Counted from the stretch's first letter, positions 26,480-35,841 are shown. The stretch: DNA of 64,000 nt from Pseudomonas azotoformans (GCF_001579805.1 NZ_CP014546.1:6138001-6202000); one strand, 5' to 3'. The notes: generated by a model not told the origin, from the letters alone. Program-made: numbers and translations.

Positions 26480-28252
26480 ATGTGCGGATTAGCTGGAGAA
26501 TTACGTTTCGATGCCCAACCTGCCGACCTGGCAGCCATTGAGCGCATCACCCATCACCTGGCTCCCCGTGGCCCAGACGCCTGGGGTTTCCATGCCCAAG
26601 GGCCGATTGCACTCGGCCACCGGCGCCTGAAAATCATGGACCTGTCGGACGGCTCAGCCCAACCGATGGTCGATTCGCAGCTTGGCCTGTCATTGGCCTT
26701 CAACGGCGCGATCTATAACTTCCCGGAGCTGCGAGAAGAGCTGGAGGCCCTGGGCTACGCCTTCTATTCCGGAGGCGACACCGAAGTGCTGCTCAAGGGC
26801 TACCACGCCTGGGGCGAGGCACTGCTGCCCAAGCTCAATGGCATGTTCGCGTTTGCCATCTGGGAGCGCGATGCTCAGCGCCTGTTTATCGCCCGTGACC
26901 GGCTTGGCGTGAAGCCGTTGTATCTGTCGCGCACCGGTCAGCGTTTGCGCTTCGCCTCGGCCTTGCCGGCACTGCTCAAGGGCGGTGATATCAACCCGAT
27001 CCTCGATCCGGTGGCGCTTAACCATTACCTGAACTTCCACGCGGTGGTGCCTGCGCCGCGCACCTTGCTGGCCGGCATCGAAAAAATGCCGCCCGCCAGT
27101 TGGATGCGCATCGACGCCAGCGGCAAGACCGAGCAGAAAGTGTGGTGGACCCTGCCCTACGGCCCACACGACGACGAAAAAAACCTGACCCTGGAAGACT
27201 GGACTGACCGCGTCCTCGACAGCACCCGCGAAGCCGTGGCCGTTCGCCAACGGGCGGCGGTGGATGTCGGCGTGCTGCTCTCCGGTGGTGTCGATTCGAG
27301 CATGCTCGTGGGCCTGCTGCGCGAAGTCGGTGTACAAGACCTGTCGACGTTTTCCATCGGCTTTGAAGACGCCGGCGGCGAAGCGGGCAACGAGTTCCAA
27401 TACTCCGACCTGATCGCCAAGCATTACGGCACCCGTCACCACCAGTTGCGCATCGCCGAAAGCGAGATCATCGAGCAACTGCCCGCCGCCTTCCGTGCCA
27501 TGAGCGAGCCGATGGTCAGCCACGACTGCATCGCCTTCTACCTGCTGTCGCGGGAAGTGGCCAAGCATTGCAAGGTGGTGCAGAGCGGCCAGGGCGCAGA
27601 TGAGCTGTTCGCCGGGTACCACTGGTACCCGCAGGTGGACGGCGCCAGCGATCCGCACGCGGCCTATCGCGATGCGTTTTTCGACCGCAGCTACGACGAT
27701 TACGCGGCGACTGTCGCGCCAAAATGGCTGACCGCCAATGACGCCGCCGGTGACTTCGTGCGCGAGCATTTCGCCATGCCCGGCGCCGACGCTGCGGTGG
27801 ACAAAGCCCTGCGGCTGGACAGCACGGTGATGCTGGTGGACGACCCGGTCAAACGCGTCGACAACATGACCATGGCCTGGGGCCTGGAAGCGCGCACGCC
27901 GTTTCTCGATTACCGCCTGGTGGAACTCTCCGCGCGGGTGCCGGGTAAGTTCAAGCTGCCCGATGGCGGCAAACAGGTATTGAAAGAAGCCGCGCGCCGC
28001 GTGATCCCAAGCGAAGTCATCGACCGCAAAAAAGGCTACTTCCCGGTACCTGGCCTCAAGCATTTGCAGGGCGACACTCTGAACTGGGTGCGTGAACTGC
28101 TGCTCGACCCGAGCCAGGATCGCGGCCTGTTCAACCCCGCGATGCTTGACCGTTTGCTCACCGACCCGCAAGGCCAATTGACTCCGCTGCGCGGCTCCAA
28201 GCTGTGGCAACTGGCGGCGCTGAACCTGTGGCTCAGCGAACAAGGAATCTGA
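26480..28252 (+). CDS. asnO: N-acetylglutaminylglutamine amidotransferase (asparagine synthase family; 590 aa)
   Basis: Amidates N-acetylglutaminylglutamine to NAGGN, an osmoprotectant dipeptide of pseudomonads and rhizobia. It has a class II glutamine amidotransferase domain starting MCGLAGEL (nucleophile Cys2 after Met removal, RGPDAWG loop). The synthetase domain has the PP-loop SGGVDSS at 268-274. ATG 26480 is required by the Cys2 rule and has AAGGA just upstream; the longer ORF start at 26441 is wrong. It is the first gene of a three-gene operon with ngg 3 bp downstream. The 309-bp gap to the divergent NEL gene holds the promoters; I saw a short CCGCA/TGCGG hairpin there but no clear sigma-factor site. 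Confidence 0.94.
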   Translation: MCGLAGELRFDAQPADLAAIERITHHLAPRGPDAWGFHAQGPIALGHRRLKIMDLSDGSAQPMVDSQLGLSLAFNGAIYNFPELREELEALGYAFYSGGDTEVLLKGYHAWGEALLPKLNGMFAFAIWERDAQRLFIARDRLGVKPLYLSRTGQRLRFASALPALLKGGDINPILDPVALNHYLNFHAVVPAPRTLLAGIEKMPPASWMRIDASGKTEQKVWWTLPYGPHDDEKNLTLEDWTDRVLDSTREAVAVRQRAAVDVGVLLSGGVDSSMLVGLLREVGVQDLSTFSIGFEDAGGEAGNEFQYSDLIAKHYGTRHHQLRIAESEIIEQLPAAFRAMSEPMVSHDCIAFYLLSREVAKHCKVVQSGQGADELFAGYHWYPQVDGASDPHAAYRDAFFDRSYDDYAATVAPKWLTANDAAGDFVREHFAMPGADAAVDKALRLDSTVMLVDDPVKRVDNMTMAWGLEARTPFLDYRLVELSARVPGKFKLPDGGKQVLKEAARRVIPSEVIDRKKGYFPVPGLKHLQGDTLNWVRELLLDPSQDRGLFNPAMLDRLLTDPQGQLTPLRGSKLWQLAALNLWLSEQGI

Positions 28253-28255
28253 TTG

Positions 28256-29989
28256 ATGAAACCCCATGCAGCGGCTTACAGCCAACGTTTGCTGAAGGGC
28301 CAGGCACCGTCATACGAGCGTCTGCAAGCCCGGCTGGCGGAAGATGGCAGCCCATTGGCGGCCGAACCGATTGCCGTGCATTGCGGTTGGGGCCGGTTGT
28401 TGATCGGTCATACCTTTCCAGACCCTGCCAGCCTCGCCCAGGAGTTGCTCAACGAGCAGGCGGGCGAGCGGGATATCGCGCTTTACGTCGCGGCGCCCCA
28501 GCAGATCCTGGGGATCGACCCGCAGCAATTGTTCCTCGACCCTTCCGACACCCTGCGCCTGTGGTTCACCGACTACCGCCCCGCCACTCGCGTGTTCCGC
28601 GGCTTTCGCATTCGCCGGGTGCAGACCGAGGCGGATTGGTTGGCGGTGAACCAGTTGTATCAGGGACGGGGCATGTTGCCGGTCGACGCAGAACGCCTCA
28701 CGCCGCGCCATCAAGGTGGCCCGGTGTATTGGTTGGCGGAAGACGAAGACAGCGGCGCGGTGATCGGCAGCGTCATGGGTCTGAATCACCAAAAAGCCTT
28801 TCACGACCCGGAAAACGGTTGCAGCCTGTGGTGCCTGGCGGTCGACCCGCAATGCACGCGGCCAGGCGTGGGCGAAGTGCTGGTGCGCCATTTGGTGGAA
28901 CACTTCATGAGCCGTGGCTTGAGCTACTTGGACCTGTCAGTGCTGCACGACAACCGCCAGGCCAAGAACCTCTACGCCAAGCTTGGCTTTCGCGCGCTGA
29001 CCACCTTTGCGATCAAGCGCAAGAACGGCATCAACCAGCCGCTGTTTCTCGGCCCGGGCCCGCAGGCGGGGTTCAATCCCTATGCGCGGATCATTGTCGA
29101 AGAGGCGCATCGTCGTGGTATCGACGTGCAGGTGGATGATGCGGATGCCGGGTTGTTCACCCTGAGCCATGGCGGGCGTCGTGTGCGTTGCCGTGAGTCC
29201 TTGAGCGACCTGACCAGCGCCATCAGCATGACCCTGTGCCAGGACAAAAGCCTGACTCACAAAGTGCTGAAAGCTGCCGGTTTGAAACTGCCTTCACAGC
29301 AACTCGCGGGCAGCGCGGATGACAACCTGGAGTTCCTCGACGAACACCAGCGCATCGTCGTCAAGCCGCTGGACGGTGAGCAAGGCCAAGGCGTGGCAGT
29401 GGACCTGCAGAGCATCGAAGAGGTGCAGCAGGCCATCGAAGCGGCGCGGCAGTTCGACAGCCGTGTGCTATTGGAGAGCTTTCACGAAGGGTTGGACCTG
29501 CGCATCCTGGTGATCGGTTTCGAGGTGGTCGCCGCTGCGATTCGTCGCCCTGCCGAAGTGACCGGTGACGGCCACCATTCCATCGGCGCGCTGATCGAAG
29601 CCCAAAGCCGGCGCCGCCAGGCCGCCACCGACGGCGAAAGCAAAATCCCCCTGGATGCCGAAACTGAACGCACCTTGAAAGCCGCCGGTGTCGACTACAA
29701 CAGCATCCTGCCCCGTGGCCAGACCCTGGCCGTGCGCCGCACCGCCAACCTGCACACCGGCGGGTGCCTGGAAGATGTCACCGCCATCCTCCACCCGACG
29801 CTGGTGGACGCCGCCGTGCGCGCCGCCCGCGCCCTGGACATCCCCATGGTGGGCCTGGACCTGATGGTGCCCGCCGCCGATCAACCCGAGTACGTGTTTA
29901 TCGAAGCCAACGAACGGGCCGGCCTGGCCAATCATGAACCGCAGCCTACCGCGGAGAAATTTGTGGATTTGCTGTTTCCCCATAGCTGA
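28256..29989 (+). CDS. ngg: N-acetylglutaminylglutamine synthetase (GNAT + ATP-grasp; 577 aa)
   Basis: Builds N-acetylglutaminylglutamine, combining glutamine acetylation and ligation. An acetyltransferase domain at about 110-260 shows LAVDPQCTRPGVGEVLVRHL and the NLYAKLGF end motif. From about 290 an ATP-grasp ligase follows: VVKPLDGEQGQGVAVDL is the nucleotide-binding strand, and YVFIEANERAGLANHEP carries metal ligands. Start ATG 28256 is preferred over the TTG at 28253; AAGGA at 28242-28246 fits. It is coupled to asnO and followed 24 bp later by the M42 peptidase gene. Confidence 0.94.
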   Translation: MKPHAAAYSQRLLKGQAPSYERLQARLAEDGSPLAAEPIAVHCGWGRLLIGHTFPDPASLAQELLNEQAGERDIALYVAAPQQILGIDPQQLFLDPSDTLRLWFTDYRPATRVFRGFRIRRVQTEADWLAVNQLYQGRGMLPVDAERLTPRHQGGPVYWLAEDEDSGAVIGSVMGLNHQKAFHDPENGCSLWCLAVDPQCTRPGVGEVLVRHLVEHFMSRGLSYLDLSVLHDNRQAKNLYAKLGFRALTTFAIKRKNGINQPLFLGPGPQAGFNPYARIIVEEAHRRGIDVQVDDADAGLFTLSHGGRRVRCRESLSDLTSAISMTLCQDKSLTHKVLKAAGLKLPSQQLAGSADDNLEFLDEHQRIVVKPLDGEQGQGVAVDLQSIEEVQQAIEAARQFDSRVLLESFHEGLDLRILVIGFEVVAAAIRRPAEVTGDGHHSIGALIEAQSRRRQAATDGESKIPLDAETERTLKAAGVDYNSILPRGQTLAVRRTANLHTGGCLEDVTAILHPTLVDAAVRAARALDIPMVGLDLMVPAADQPEYVFIEANERAGLANHEPQPTAEKFVDLLFPHS

Positions 29990-30013
29990 ACGATCCGAAC
30001 CCCAGGAGTCTTT

Positions 30014-31198
30014 ATGAGCCGAACCATCCCCGAACCGGATCTGAATTACCTGCAAAAAGTCCTGCTGGAAATGCTCGCCATTCCCAGCCCCACCGGGTTT
30101 ACCGACACCATCGTGCGCTACGTGGCCGAGCGCCTGGAAGAACTGGGCATCCCGTTTGAGATGACCCGTCGCGGCACCATCCGCGCGACCTTGAAAGGCC
30201 AGAAAAACAGCCCCGACCGCGCCGTGTCCGCGCACCTGGACACCATCGGCGCCGCCGTGCGTGCGATCAAGGACAACGGCCGCCTGAGCCTGGCGCCGGT
30301 GGGCTGCTGGTCGAGCCGCTTTGCCGAAGGCAGCCGCGTCAGCCTGTTTACCGACAATGGCGTGATCCGCGGCAGCGTGTTGCCGCTGATGGCCTCCGGG
30401 CATGCCTTCAACACCGCCGTGGATGAAATGCCGGTGAGCTGGGACCACGTGGAGTTGCGCCTCGACGCCTACTGTGCGACCCGCGCCGATTGCGATTCCT
30501 TGGGCATTGGCATCGGTGACTACGTGGCCTTCGACCCGCTGCCCGAGTTCACTGAGAGCGGGCATATCAGTGCCCGCCACCTGGATGACAAAGCCGGTGT
30601 CGCCGCCCTGCTCGCGGCGCTCAAGGCCATTGTCGACAGTGGCGAACCCTTGCTGATCGACTGCCATCCACTATTCACCATCACCGAGGAAACCGGCAGC
30701 GGTGCAGCCGCCGCCCTGCCCTGGGACGTCAGTGAGTTTGTCGGCATCGATATCGCCCCGGTCGCCCCCGGCCAGCACTCCAGCGAGCACGCGGTGAGCG
30801 TGGCGATGCAGGATTCCGGCGGGCCGTATGACTATCACCTGTCGCGACATCTGCTGCGCCTGGCGTCTGACAACGAATTGCCAGTGCGTCGCGACCTGTT
30901 CCGCTATTACTTCAGTGATGCGCACTCGGCCGTCACCGCCGGCCACGATATCCGCACCGCCTTGCTGGCGTTCGGTTGTGATGCGACCCACGGCTACGAG
31001 CGCACCCATATCGACAGCCTCGCGGCGTTGAGTCGTCTATTGGGCGCTTACATCCTCAGCCCGCCGGTGTTCGCCAGCGATGCACAGCCGGCCCAGGGCT
31101 CCCTGGATAGGTTCAGCCATCAGATCGAGCACGAGACGCAGATGGAGAGCGACACCCGCGTGCCGTCGGTGGACAGCCTGGTAGGCAACAAGTCCTGA
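30014..31198 (+). CDS. M42-family peptidase of the NAGGN osmoprotectant operon (394 aa)
   Basis: A glutamyl-aminopeptidase-like metallopeptidase always found with asnO and ngg. Zinc-site residues are visible in VSAHLDTIGA, HLDDKAG, and ITEETGSG (catalytic and metal glutamates). A histidine near the end (THGYERTH) completes the set. It may trim or recycle NAGGN or its precursor; its exact reaction is not known to me. The C-terminal 30 residues are polar and unlike other M42 proteins. CAGGAG lies 7 bp before the ATG. Third and last gene of the operon. Confidence 0.92.
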   Translation: MSRTIPEPDLNYLQKVLLEMLAIPSPTGFTDTIVRYVAERLEELGIPFEMTRRGTIRATLKGQKNSPDRAVSAHLDTIGAAVRAIKDNGRLSLAPVGCWSSRFAEGSRVSLFTDNGVIRGSVLPLMASGHAFNTAVDEMPVSWDHVELRLDAYCATRADCDSLGIGIGDYVAFDPLPEFTESGHISARHLDDKAGVAALLAALKAIVDSGEPLLIDCHPLFTITEETGSGAAAALPWDVSEFVGIDIAPVAPGQHSSEHAVSVAMQDSGGPYDYHLSRHLLRLASDNELPVRRDLFRYYFSDAHSAVTAGHDIRTALLAFGCDATHGYERTHIDSLAALSRLLGAYILSPPVFASDAQPAQGSLDRFSHQIEHETQMESDTRVPSVDSLVGNKS

Positions 31199-31211
31199 GG
31201 CTGGCAACTAT

Positions 31212-31240
31212 GATCCCGGCGCAGTAGCATCGCCGGGATC
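31212..31240. terminator. GC-rich hairpin after the NAGGN operon
   Basis: Arms GATCCCGGCG and CGCCGGGATC (10 bp) enclose a 9-base loop, 14 bp after the peptidase stop. No T-run follows, so it may be a pause or mRNA-stabilising structure rather than a classical terminator. Confidence 0.5.
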
Positions 31241-31257
31241 CATCACCCGAGGCCTGT

Positions 31258-31485
31258 ATGCTGATTCCCTACGACGCACTTGAAGTCGACACCCTGACCC
31301 GTCTCATCGAAGATTTTGTCACCCGCGACGGCACCGACAATGGCGACGACACGCCCCTGGAAACCCGCGTGTTGCGCGTGCGCCAGGCGCTGACCAAGGG
31401 CCAGGCACTGATCGTGTTCGACCCCGAGAGCGAGCAGTGCCAGTTGATGCTCAAGCACGATGTGCCCAAGCATCTGTTCGACTGA
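31258..31485 (+). CDS. YheU-family protein (UPF0270; 75 aa)
   Basis: A small protein whose start (MLIPYDALEVDTLTRLIEDFVTRDG) matches the UPF0270/YheU family of unknown function, widespread in gammaproteobacteria. It is acidic, without signal or membrane segment. It converges with the csrA-type gene 8 bp downstream. It may be transcribed from the NAGGN operon by read-through past the hairpin, or from its own promoter. Confidence 0.88.
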   Translation: MLIPYDALEVDTLTRLIEDFVTRDGTDNGDDTPLETRVLRVRQALTKGQALIVFDPESEQCQLMLKHDVPKHLFD

Positions 31486-31493
31486 GCGGGTTT

Positions 31494-31697
31494 TCAGGGG
31501 TTGGGCACAGGCACCGGATGGGTTCTGGCGTCTTGGCGCTCGAGGATCTTCTGGTACACCTCCGCGCGATGAACATGCACCCCGGCCGGCGCTTCAACGC
31601 CGAACTTCACCTGGTTACCGTTCAACTCAAGGATGTGCACGGCGATGTCATCGCCGATGGAGATGACTTCGCCTACAGCGCGGCTTAAGACCAGCAT
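31494..31697 (-). CDS. csrA: CsrA/Rsm-family RNA-binding regulator (67 aa)
   Basis: Post-transcriptional regulator binding GGA motifs near ribosome-binding sites as a homodimer. The fold is clear from [21 protein letters not shown] and [12 protein letters not shown]. The arginine equivalent to CsrA Arg44 is present (HVHRAE), as is Leu4. The proline-rich end PVPVPNP is unusual. The ATG at 31697 follows AAGGA; the longer ORF start at 31760 is not credible. Fluorescent pseudomonads carry several paralogues (RsmA, RsmE, RsmI). This is one of them, but which one I cannot say with certainty. Confidence 0.92.
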   Translation of the reverse strand: MLVLSRAVGEVISIGDDIAVHILELNGNQVKFGVEAPAGVHVHRAEVYQKILERQDARTHPVPVPNP

Positions 31698-31826
31698 GGC
31701 GGTTGTCCTTTTAACAGTGAAAGGACCTCGACCATGCGCGCTGGGGGTGGACCGCAGCAATGGCTTGCCGCGAAATCAGGCCATACCTACAAACGCAGGT
31801 AAATTGCCTGACAGACTACTACCTGA

Positions 31827-32642
31827 TCAGCCCTTGGCCGCCTGCGCTTTAGCGCGCATTTTGTCAGCCATGGTGGTCATCTCGTCATAGAGCAGTTGCG
31901 GGTTCTTCTGCTTCAACGCCCACGCCATCCGCCCTTGTTCATGGGGCAAGATCATGAACTCGCCTTCTGCCACGCGCTGGTAGATGTAGTCGGCAATGTC
32001 CGCCGCCGAGATCGGCGAGCTCTCAAGCAACTTGCCTACCTGGGCCTTCATCGCCGGGGTCGGCCCACGGAACGAATCCAACAGGTTGGTCTGGAAGAAT
32101 GACGGGCATACCACGTGCACGCCGACTTCCTGCTGCTTGAGTTCCACCAGCAGGCTTTCCGACAGTGCGACCACGCCGGCCTTGGCCACGTTGTAGTTGC
32201 TCATCGCCGGGCCCTGCATCAACGCCGCCATGGACGCGATGTTGATAATGCGGCCCTTGCTCTTTTCCAGCAGCGGCAGGAACGCCTTGCAGCCCTTGAC
32301 CACGCCCATCAGGTTGATCGCGATTTGCCAGTCCCAGTCTTCCAGGGACAGTTCGGCAAAGAACCCACCGGAGGCCACCCCGGCATTGTTGACGATCACA
32401 TCGATGCCACCCAGTTTCACTTCGCACGCCTGGGCGAACGCGGTGAGTTGGCTGTAGTCACGCACGTCGCAACGCTGGATAAACCCGTCGCCACCCGCCT
32501 CGCGTACGAGCTTGAGCGTTTCCTGCAAGCCTGGTTCGCTGACGTCTGACAAGGCCAACTGCCATCCTTCACGGGCCCAGCGCAAAGCGATTTCGCGGCC
32601 CAGGCCCGACCCGGCGCCAGTGATCATCATGCGATTTTGCAT
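31827..32642 (-). CDS. Short-chain dehydrogenase/reductase (271 aa)
   Basis: Classical SDR with the NAD(P)-binding loop TGAGSGLGR at about 8-16, NNAGVASGG, the catalytic serine in NIASMAAL, and YNVAK as the YxxxK pair. It lacks the usual hydrophobic C-terminal substrate loop and ends MTTMADKMRAKAQAAKG, a basic amphipathic tail. Substrate unknown. It appears monocistronic. The 129 bp between it and csrA hold only the csrA leader, with nothing recognised. Confidence 0.92.
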   Translation of the reverse strand: MQNRMMITGAGSGLGREIALRWAREGWQLALSDVSEPGLQETLKLVREAGGDGFIQRCDVRDYSQLTAFAQACEVKLGGIDVIVNNAGVASGGFFAELSLEDWDWQIAINLMGVVKGCKAFLPLLEKSKGRIINIASMAALMQGPAMSNYNVAKAGVVALSESLLVELKQQEVGVHVVCPSFFQTNLLDSFRGPTPAMKAQVGKLLESSPISAADIADYIYQRVAEGEFMILPHEQGRMAWALKQKNPQLLYDEMTTMADKMRAKAQAAKG

Positions 32643-32970
32643 AGGAGGTAGCCTTGTGGTTCACGGAAGAAGTGACCGGCAGTGTAGCGAAGGTCTTTCC
32701 TGCCCCCATCCACCATCAGATTGCTGAATGCCCCTGGCAAACCGTCAGCCGGGTCGGAGGTTCGCGTATAGCCTAAGTTCAATATTTTTCAACTAACAAC
32801 GTATATTTGCGAACGCATTAAAAGAAATAAGCAAGTGTGCGAAATGCTTTAAAAAAATACTGAATTTTCCGCAGCGGGCAACAGTCGGAGTTGTTAAGGC
32901 GTTCGTGAATCAACTAGCGGGCCTATCGTTAATAACCGGTCTTTGCAGAAGGCCAATAAGGAAAAAAACC
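32643..32970. other. Gene-free AT-rich divergent promoter region (328 bp)
   Basis: The stretch 32780-32870 is distinctly AT-rich and separates the leftward SDR from the rightward DUF3309 gene. It presumably contains both promoters. No ORF with coding character, operator repeat or RNA gene was recognised. Confidence 0.5.
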
Positions 32971-33123
32971 ATGAGCCTCATTCTGATCATTATCCTGATC
33001 CTCCTGCTGGTCGGTGGTCTGCCAGTATTCCCTCACTCACGTAACTGGGGTTATGGCCCGTCGGGTATTCTGGGTGTTGTGCTGGTCGTCCTGCTGGTGC
33101 TGTTGTTGCTCGGCCGGATATAA
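32971..33123 (+). CDS. DUF3309-family small membrane protein (50 aa)
   Basis: Two hydrophobic helices, MSLILIIILILLLVGGLP and GVVLVVLLVLLLLGRI, are joined by a short polar turn PHSRNWGYGPSG, the invariant core of DUF3309. It is likely an inner-membrane protein, often stress-related by annotation, but its function is unknown. ATG 32971 has AAGGA upstream; the longer frame from 32905 is not needed. A strong terminator follows immediately. Confidence 0.9.
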   Translation: MSLILIIILILLLVGGLPVFPHSRNWGYGPSGILGVVLVVLLVLLLLGRI

Positions 33124-33133
33124 AAGCCGGACA

Positions 33134-33163
33134 AAAAAAGAGGCCTTTAAAGGCCTCTTTTTT
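33134..33163. terminator. Bidirectional terminator between DUF3309 and the sulfatase gene
   Basis: A perfect 30-bp palindrome whose stem AAAAAAGAGGCC/GGCCTCTTTTTT gives T-runs on both strands. It ends the DUF3309 transcript and, on the other strand, the LTA-synthase-like gene that stops at 33176. Confidence 0.9.
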
Positions 33164-33175
33164 ATTGCCGTTTAA

Positions 33176-35263
33176 TTAGTCCGGCTTTCCGTCAACCACG
33201 CCAGCGGTGTTATCCAACAGGCTCTTGGTTGCCGTCTGCAGGAACGACTCCAGTTTCTGCCTTAATGCACCTTCGTCCGGCGATTCTGCGATCACCTTAC
33301 CGGTCGGGTTGGCGCCCAGCTCATATTCCCACAGCTTCGGCGGCATCTCCTTCGGCAGCACCAGGATGCGATCGCCGGTGACCAGCGCCACCGTCTGGTC
33401 GCTGCCCGACGGTTTGATCACGCCAAAGCCCTTGTCGCCTTCCGGCAGGTTCAGCAGGTCGCGGCCCCAGCACTGGTGAAGGGTCTCGCCACCGAGGCGG
33501 CCCATGATGGTCGGCACGATGTCGATCTGCGTACCTACGGTGTGGTCACGCTCGCCGAACTTCTCCTGCATGCCCGGTGCAATCATCAGCATCGGCACAT
33601 TGAAGCGACCCAGGTCCATTTCAGTAATTTGCTGCTCGTTACCAAAACCATGGTCGCCCACGATGACAAACAGGGTTTCCTTGAAGTACGGCTCCTTGCG
33701 CGCCTTTTCAAAGAACTGGCCCAGGGCCCAGTCGGAGTAGCGCATCGCCGTCAAATGCTCGTCGAGGCTGCCACGGCCCGTGACCTTCTCCACCGGCAAT
33801 GGCGTCGGCAAGGCATACGGCGTGTGGTTGGACAGGGTTTGCAGCAAGGCATAGAACGGCTTGCCGCCTTCGCGGGCCTTCAACTCTTCCAGGCCACGGT
33901 TGAACATATCCTGGTCGGATACGCCCCACGTCGGGTCGGAGAACACTGGGTCGACGAAGTCGTTACGCCCGATGAAGTTGGTCATGCCCTGGTTGCTGAA
34001 GAAGCCCGACTGGTTGTCCCAGGCAAAATCGCCGTTGTAGACATACACGTCGTCAAACTTGCGCGCGCTGAGCAACTGCGGCAGGCCCGACAGCTTGTGG
34101 CTGCCTTCCGGGGTCTGCATCAGGTATTCGAACGCCGGCAGGTTCGGGAAGCACGCCATGGTGGCGAACATGCCTTGGTGGGTGTGCGTGCCGTTGGAGA
34201 AGAAGCGGTCGAACAGCAGGCCTTCCTTGGACAGTTTGTCGAAGTACGGCGTGATATTACCCGGACGCCCCAGGGCGCCGACCGAGTGACCGGCGAAGCT
34301 TTCCATCAGGATCACGACGACGTTCTTGATCGGCAGGGTTTTCTCGGCCGGCGGGGTGAACTCGCGGCGCACGGCGGCGGTGTCGGTATCCACCAGTTTT
34401 TCGGTCGGCAGCACCAGCATGTCACGTACGGTCTGGGTTGCCAGCGGCTGCTCCAGCGTGGCTTTCCAGGTGTTATCACGGTGCTCGGAGAAACGTGCCT
34501 TGGCCGCGCCGATCAACGACAGCGTGCCATTGAGGCCCAACTGGTTGGCGAAGTTCGAGTCGGTGGTGTACACGTCACCCCAACGCAGCGGCGGGCCCTG
34601 GCGCAGGGTGCCGCGAATGGCGACCACGGCGATCAGCAGGCAGACCACAAACACCGCAATACGCGTGTACCACGGCGCCACTTGGCGGGTGCCGATGCTG
34701 CCACCGCTGAACGGGCCACGCGGGCGCGTTGCACGGTCGGCGCCTTTGAAGGCGATGCTCAGGATCAGCGTACCCACGGCCCAGGCCAGCAGGTAGCGCA
34801 CCACCGGGAAACCGTACCAGAGCATGCTCATCACGGTTTTCGGATCTTCCTTCACATACTGGAAGACCAGGCCGTTGAGGCGCTGGTGGAACTCGCGATA
34901 GAAGTCCATTTCCATCAGGCCCAGAAACAGGGCAATGCTGGACGCGACGGTCAGCCACAAACGGAAGAACCCACGCGCAGCCATGGCGCGGACGCTGAAC
35001 AGAGCCAGCAGCAGCGGAACCAATGCGTACATCACAAAGCGGATGTCGAAGCGCGTGCCATTGCCGAACGCTTCCAGGAAGGTCGAAGCCGGCGTGTCAA
35101 GGATCATTTCGCGGTTGTACACCAGCAGCGCGAGGCGCAGCAGGGAGAACATCACCATCATGACCAGTGCGCAGAGCAGCGTGTACGCCAGATGGGATTT
35201 GACGGTCGGTTGCAGCAAGCGATTTGAAGCGCGCTGCTGATTCAGGGCGTCCGGGTTTGCCAT
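33176..35263 (-). CDS. LTA-synthase-family membrane sulfatase-like phosphotransferase (695 aa)
   Basis: Five N-terminal membrane helices (within about 20-215) precede a large periplasmic alkaline-phosphatase/sulfatase-fold domain (from about 310). The metal and nucleophile region is VVVILMESFAGHSVGALG followed by NGTHTHQGMFAT, where the threonine equivalent to the LtaS nucleophile lies. VIVGDHGFG is the C-terminal metal-binding motif. In Gram-negative bacteria such proteins transfer phosphoglycerol or phosphoethanolamine groups to envelope glycans; the acceptor here is unknown. Monocistronic. The start ATG 35263 is clear. Confidence 0.88.
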   Translation of the reverse strand: MANPDALNQQRASNRLLQPTVKSHLAYTLLCALVMMVMFSLLRLALLVYNREMILDTPASTFLEAFGNGTRFDIRFVMYALVPLLLALFSVRAMAARGFFRLWLTVASSIALFLGLMEMDFYREFHQRLNGLVFQYVKEDPKTVMSMLWYGFPVVRYLLAWAVGTLILSIAFKGADRATRPRGPFSGGSIGTRQVAPWYTRIAVFVVCLLIAVVAIRGTLRQGPPLRWGDVYTTDSNFANQLGLNGTLSLIGAAKARFSEHRDNTWKATLEQPLATQTVRDMLVLPTEKLVDTDTAAVRREFTPPAEKTLPIKNVVVILMESFAGHSVGALGRPGNITPYFDKLSKEGLLFDRFFSNGTHTHQGMFATMACFPNLPAFEYLMQTPEGSHKLSGLPQLLSARKFDDVYVYNGDFAWDNQSGFFSNQGMTNFIGRNDFVDPVFSDPTWGVSDQDMFNRGLEELKAREGGKPFYALLQTLSNHTPYALPTPLPVEKVTGRGSLDEHLTAMRYSDWALGQFFEKARKEPYFKETLFVIVGDHGFGNEQQITEMDLGRFNVPMLMIAPGMQEKFGERDHTVGTQIDIVPTIMGRLGGETLHQCWGRDLLNLPEGDKGFGVIKPSGSDQTVALVTGDRILVLPKEMPPKLWEYELGANPTGKVIAESPDEGALRQKLESFLQTATKSLLDNTAGVVDGKPD

Positions 35264-35526
35264 GTCGTTTTAGGACCCATTGGAAGTTTAAGTTGCGAAA
35301 TATTGCAGCGGCATCCTGCCCACGCCCAGCGTGTAGGAACAGGGGGGTTAGCGCGTTGGCGCAAATGGTGCCCGATGAATGCCATCAACGCTATTGATTA
35401 CTGAGGGAAAACACGTCTTTGTGGTGCTTTTCCAGGCCTTTGACAGACCTATCCTACAAGGAAGCAAAGCGAAGGGAATTGTCCAAAACGCTGTGTGAAA
35501 ATTCTGTGTAGCGAATATTTGGACAC
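35264..35526. other. Gene-free region upstream of the sulfatase gene (263 bp)
   Basis: Holds the promoter of the leftward sulfatase gene. A short ORF on the minus strand (35348-35563) has no coding character. No repeats or operators were recognised. Confidence 0.4.
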
Positions 35527-35563
35527 AAAAAAATGTGGAAGAAGGCTTGCCCCTCTTCCACAT
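35527..35563 (-). terminator. Terminator after the small PLDc_N-type gene
   Basis: On the minus strand ATGTGGAAGA/TCTTCCACAT arms (10 bp, 11-base loop) are followed by eight T, 19 bp after the stop at 35582. The loop resembles the GGGGCTTGCCCC core seen in many P. fluorescens intergenic hairpins. Confidence 0.8.
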
Positions 35564-35581
35564 CGATTAAGCGTTGCGGGG

Positions 35582-35773
35582 TCAGATCCGCACGTTACCG
35601 CGCGGCCCGGCGATTGCCCAAATGATCAAGCCCAGCACCGGCAACAACAGGATCAGCAAAATCCACAGCACCTTGGCGCCCGTGCTCGCGCCGCTTTTGA
35701 ACACGTTGATGATCGCCCAGATATCCAGGGCCAGGATGATCAGCCCGATCAAGCCATTAAAAGTGGAACCCAT
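35582..35773 (-). CDS. PLD-nuclease N-terminal (PLDc_N) domain small membrane protein (63 aa)
   Basis: Two hydrophobic helices, LIGLIILALDIWAIINVF and VLWILLILLLPVLGLIIWAI, flank a short loop. The end IAGPRGNVRI fits the PLDc_N-type two-helix domain found alone in many small proteins. Function unknown. It has its own terminator downstream. Confidence 0.85.
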   Translation of the reverse strand: MGSTFNGLIGLIILALDIWAIINVFKSGASTGAKVLWILLILLLPVLGLIIWAIAGPRGNVRI

Positions 35774-35841
35774 GGTGTCGCTCCTAAAGTGGGGGCATGC
35801 ACTTGTAGGATAGCCAGCCCTGGAGGGGGTTCCGTTTTATT

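Noticed and set aside
26690..28285. 531-residue open frame antisense to asnO
   Set aside because: Shadow frame of a well-conserved gene; composition rich in H, Q, R and V as usual for such shadows.
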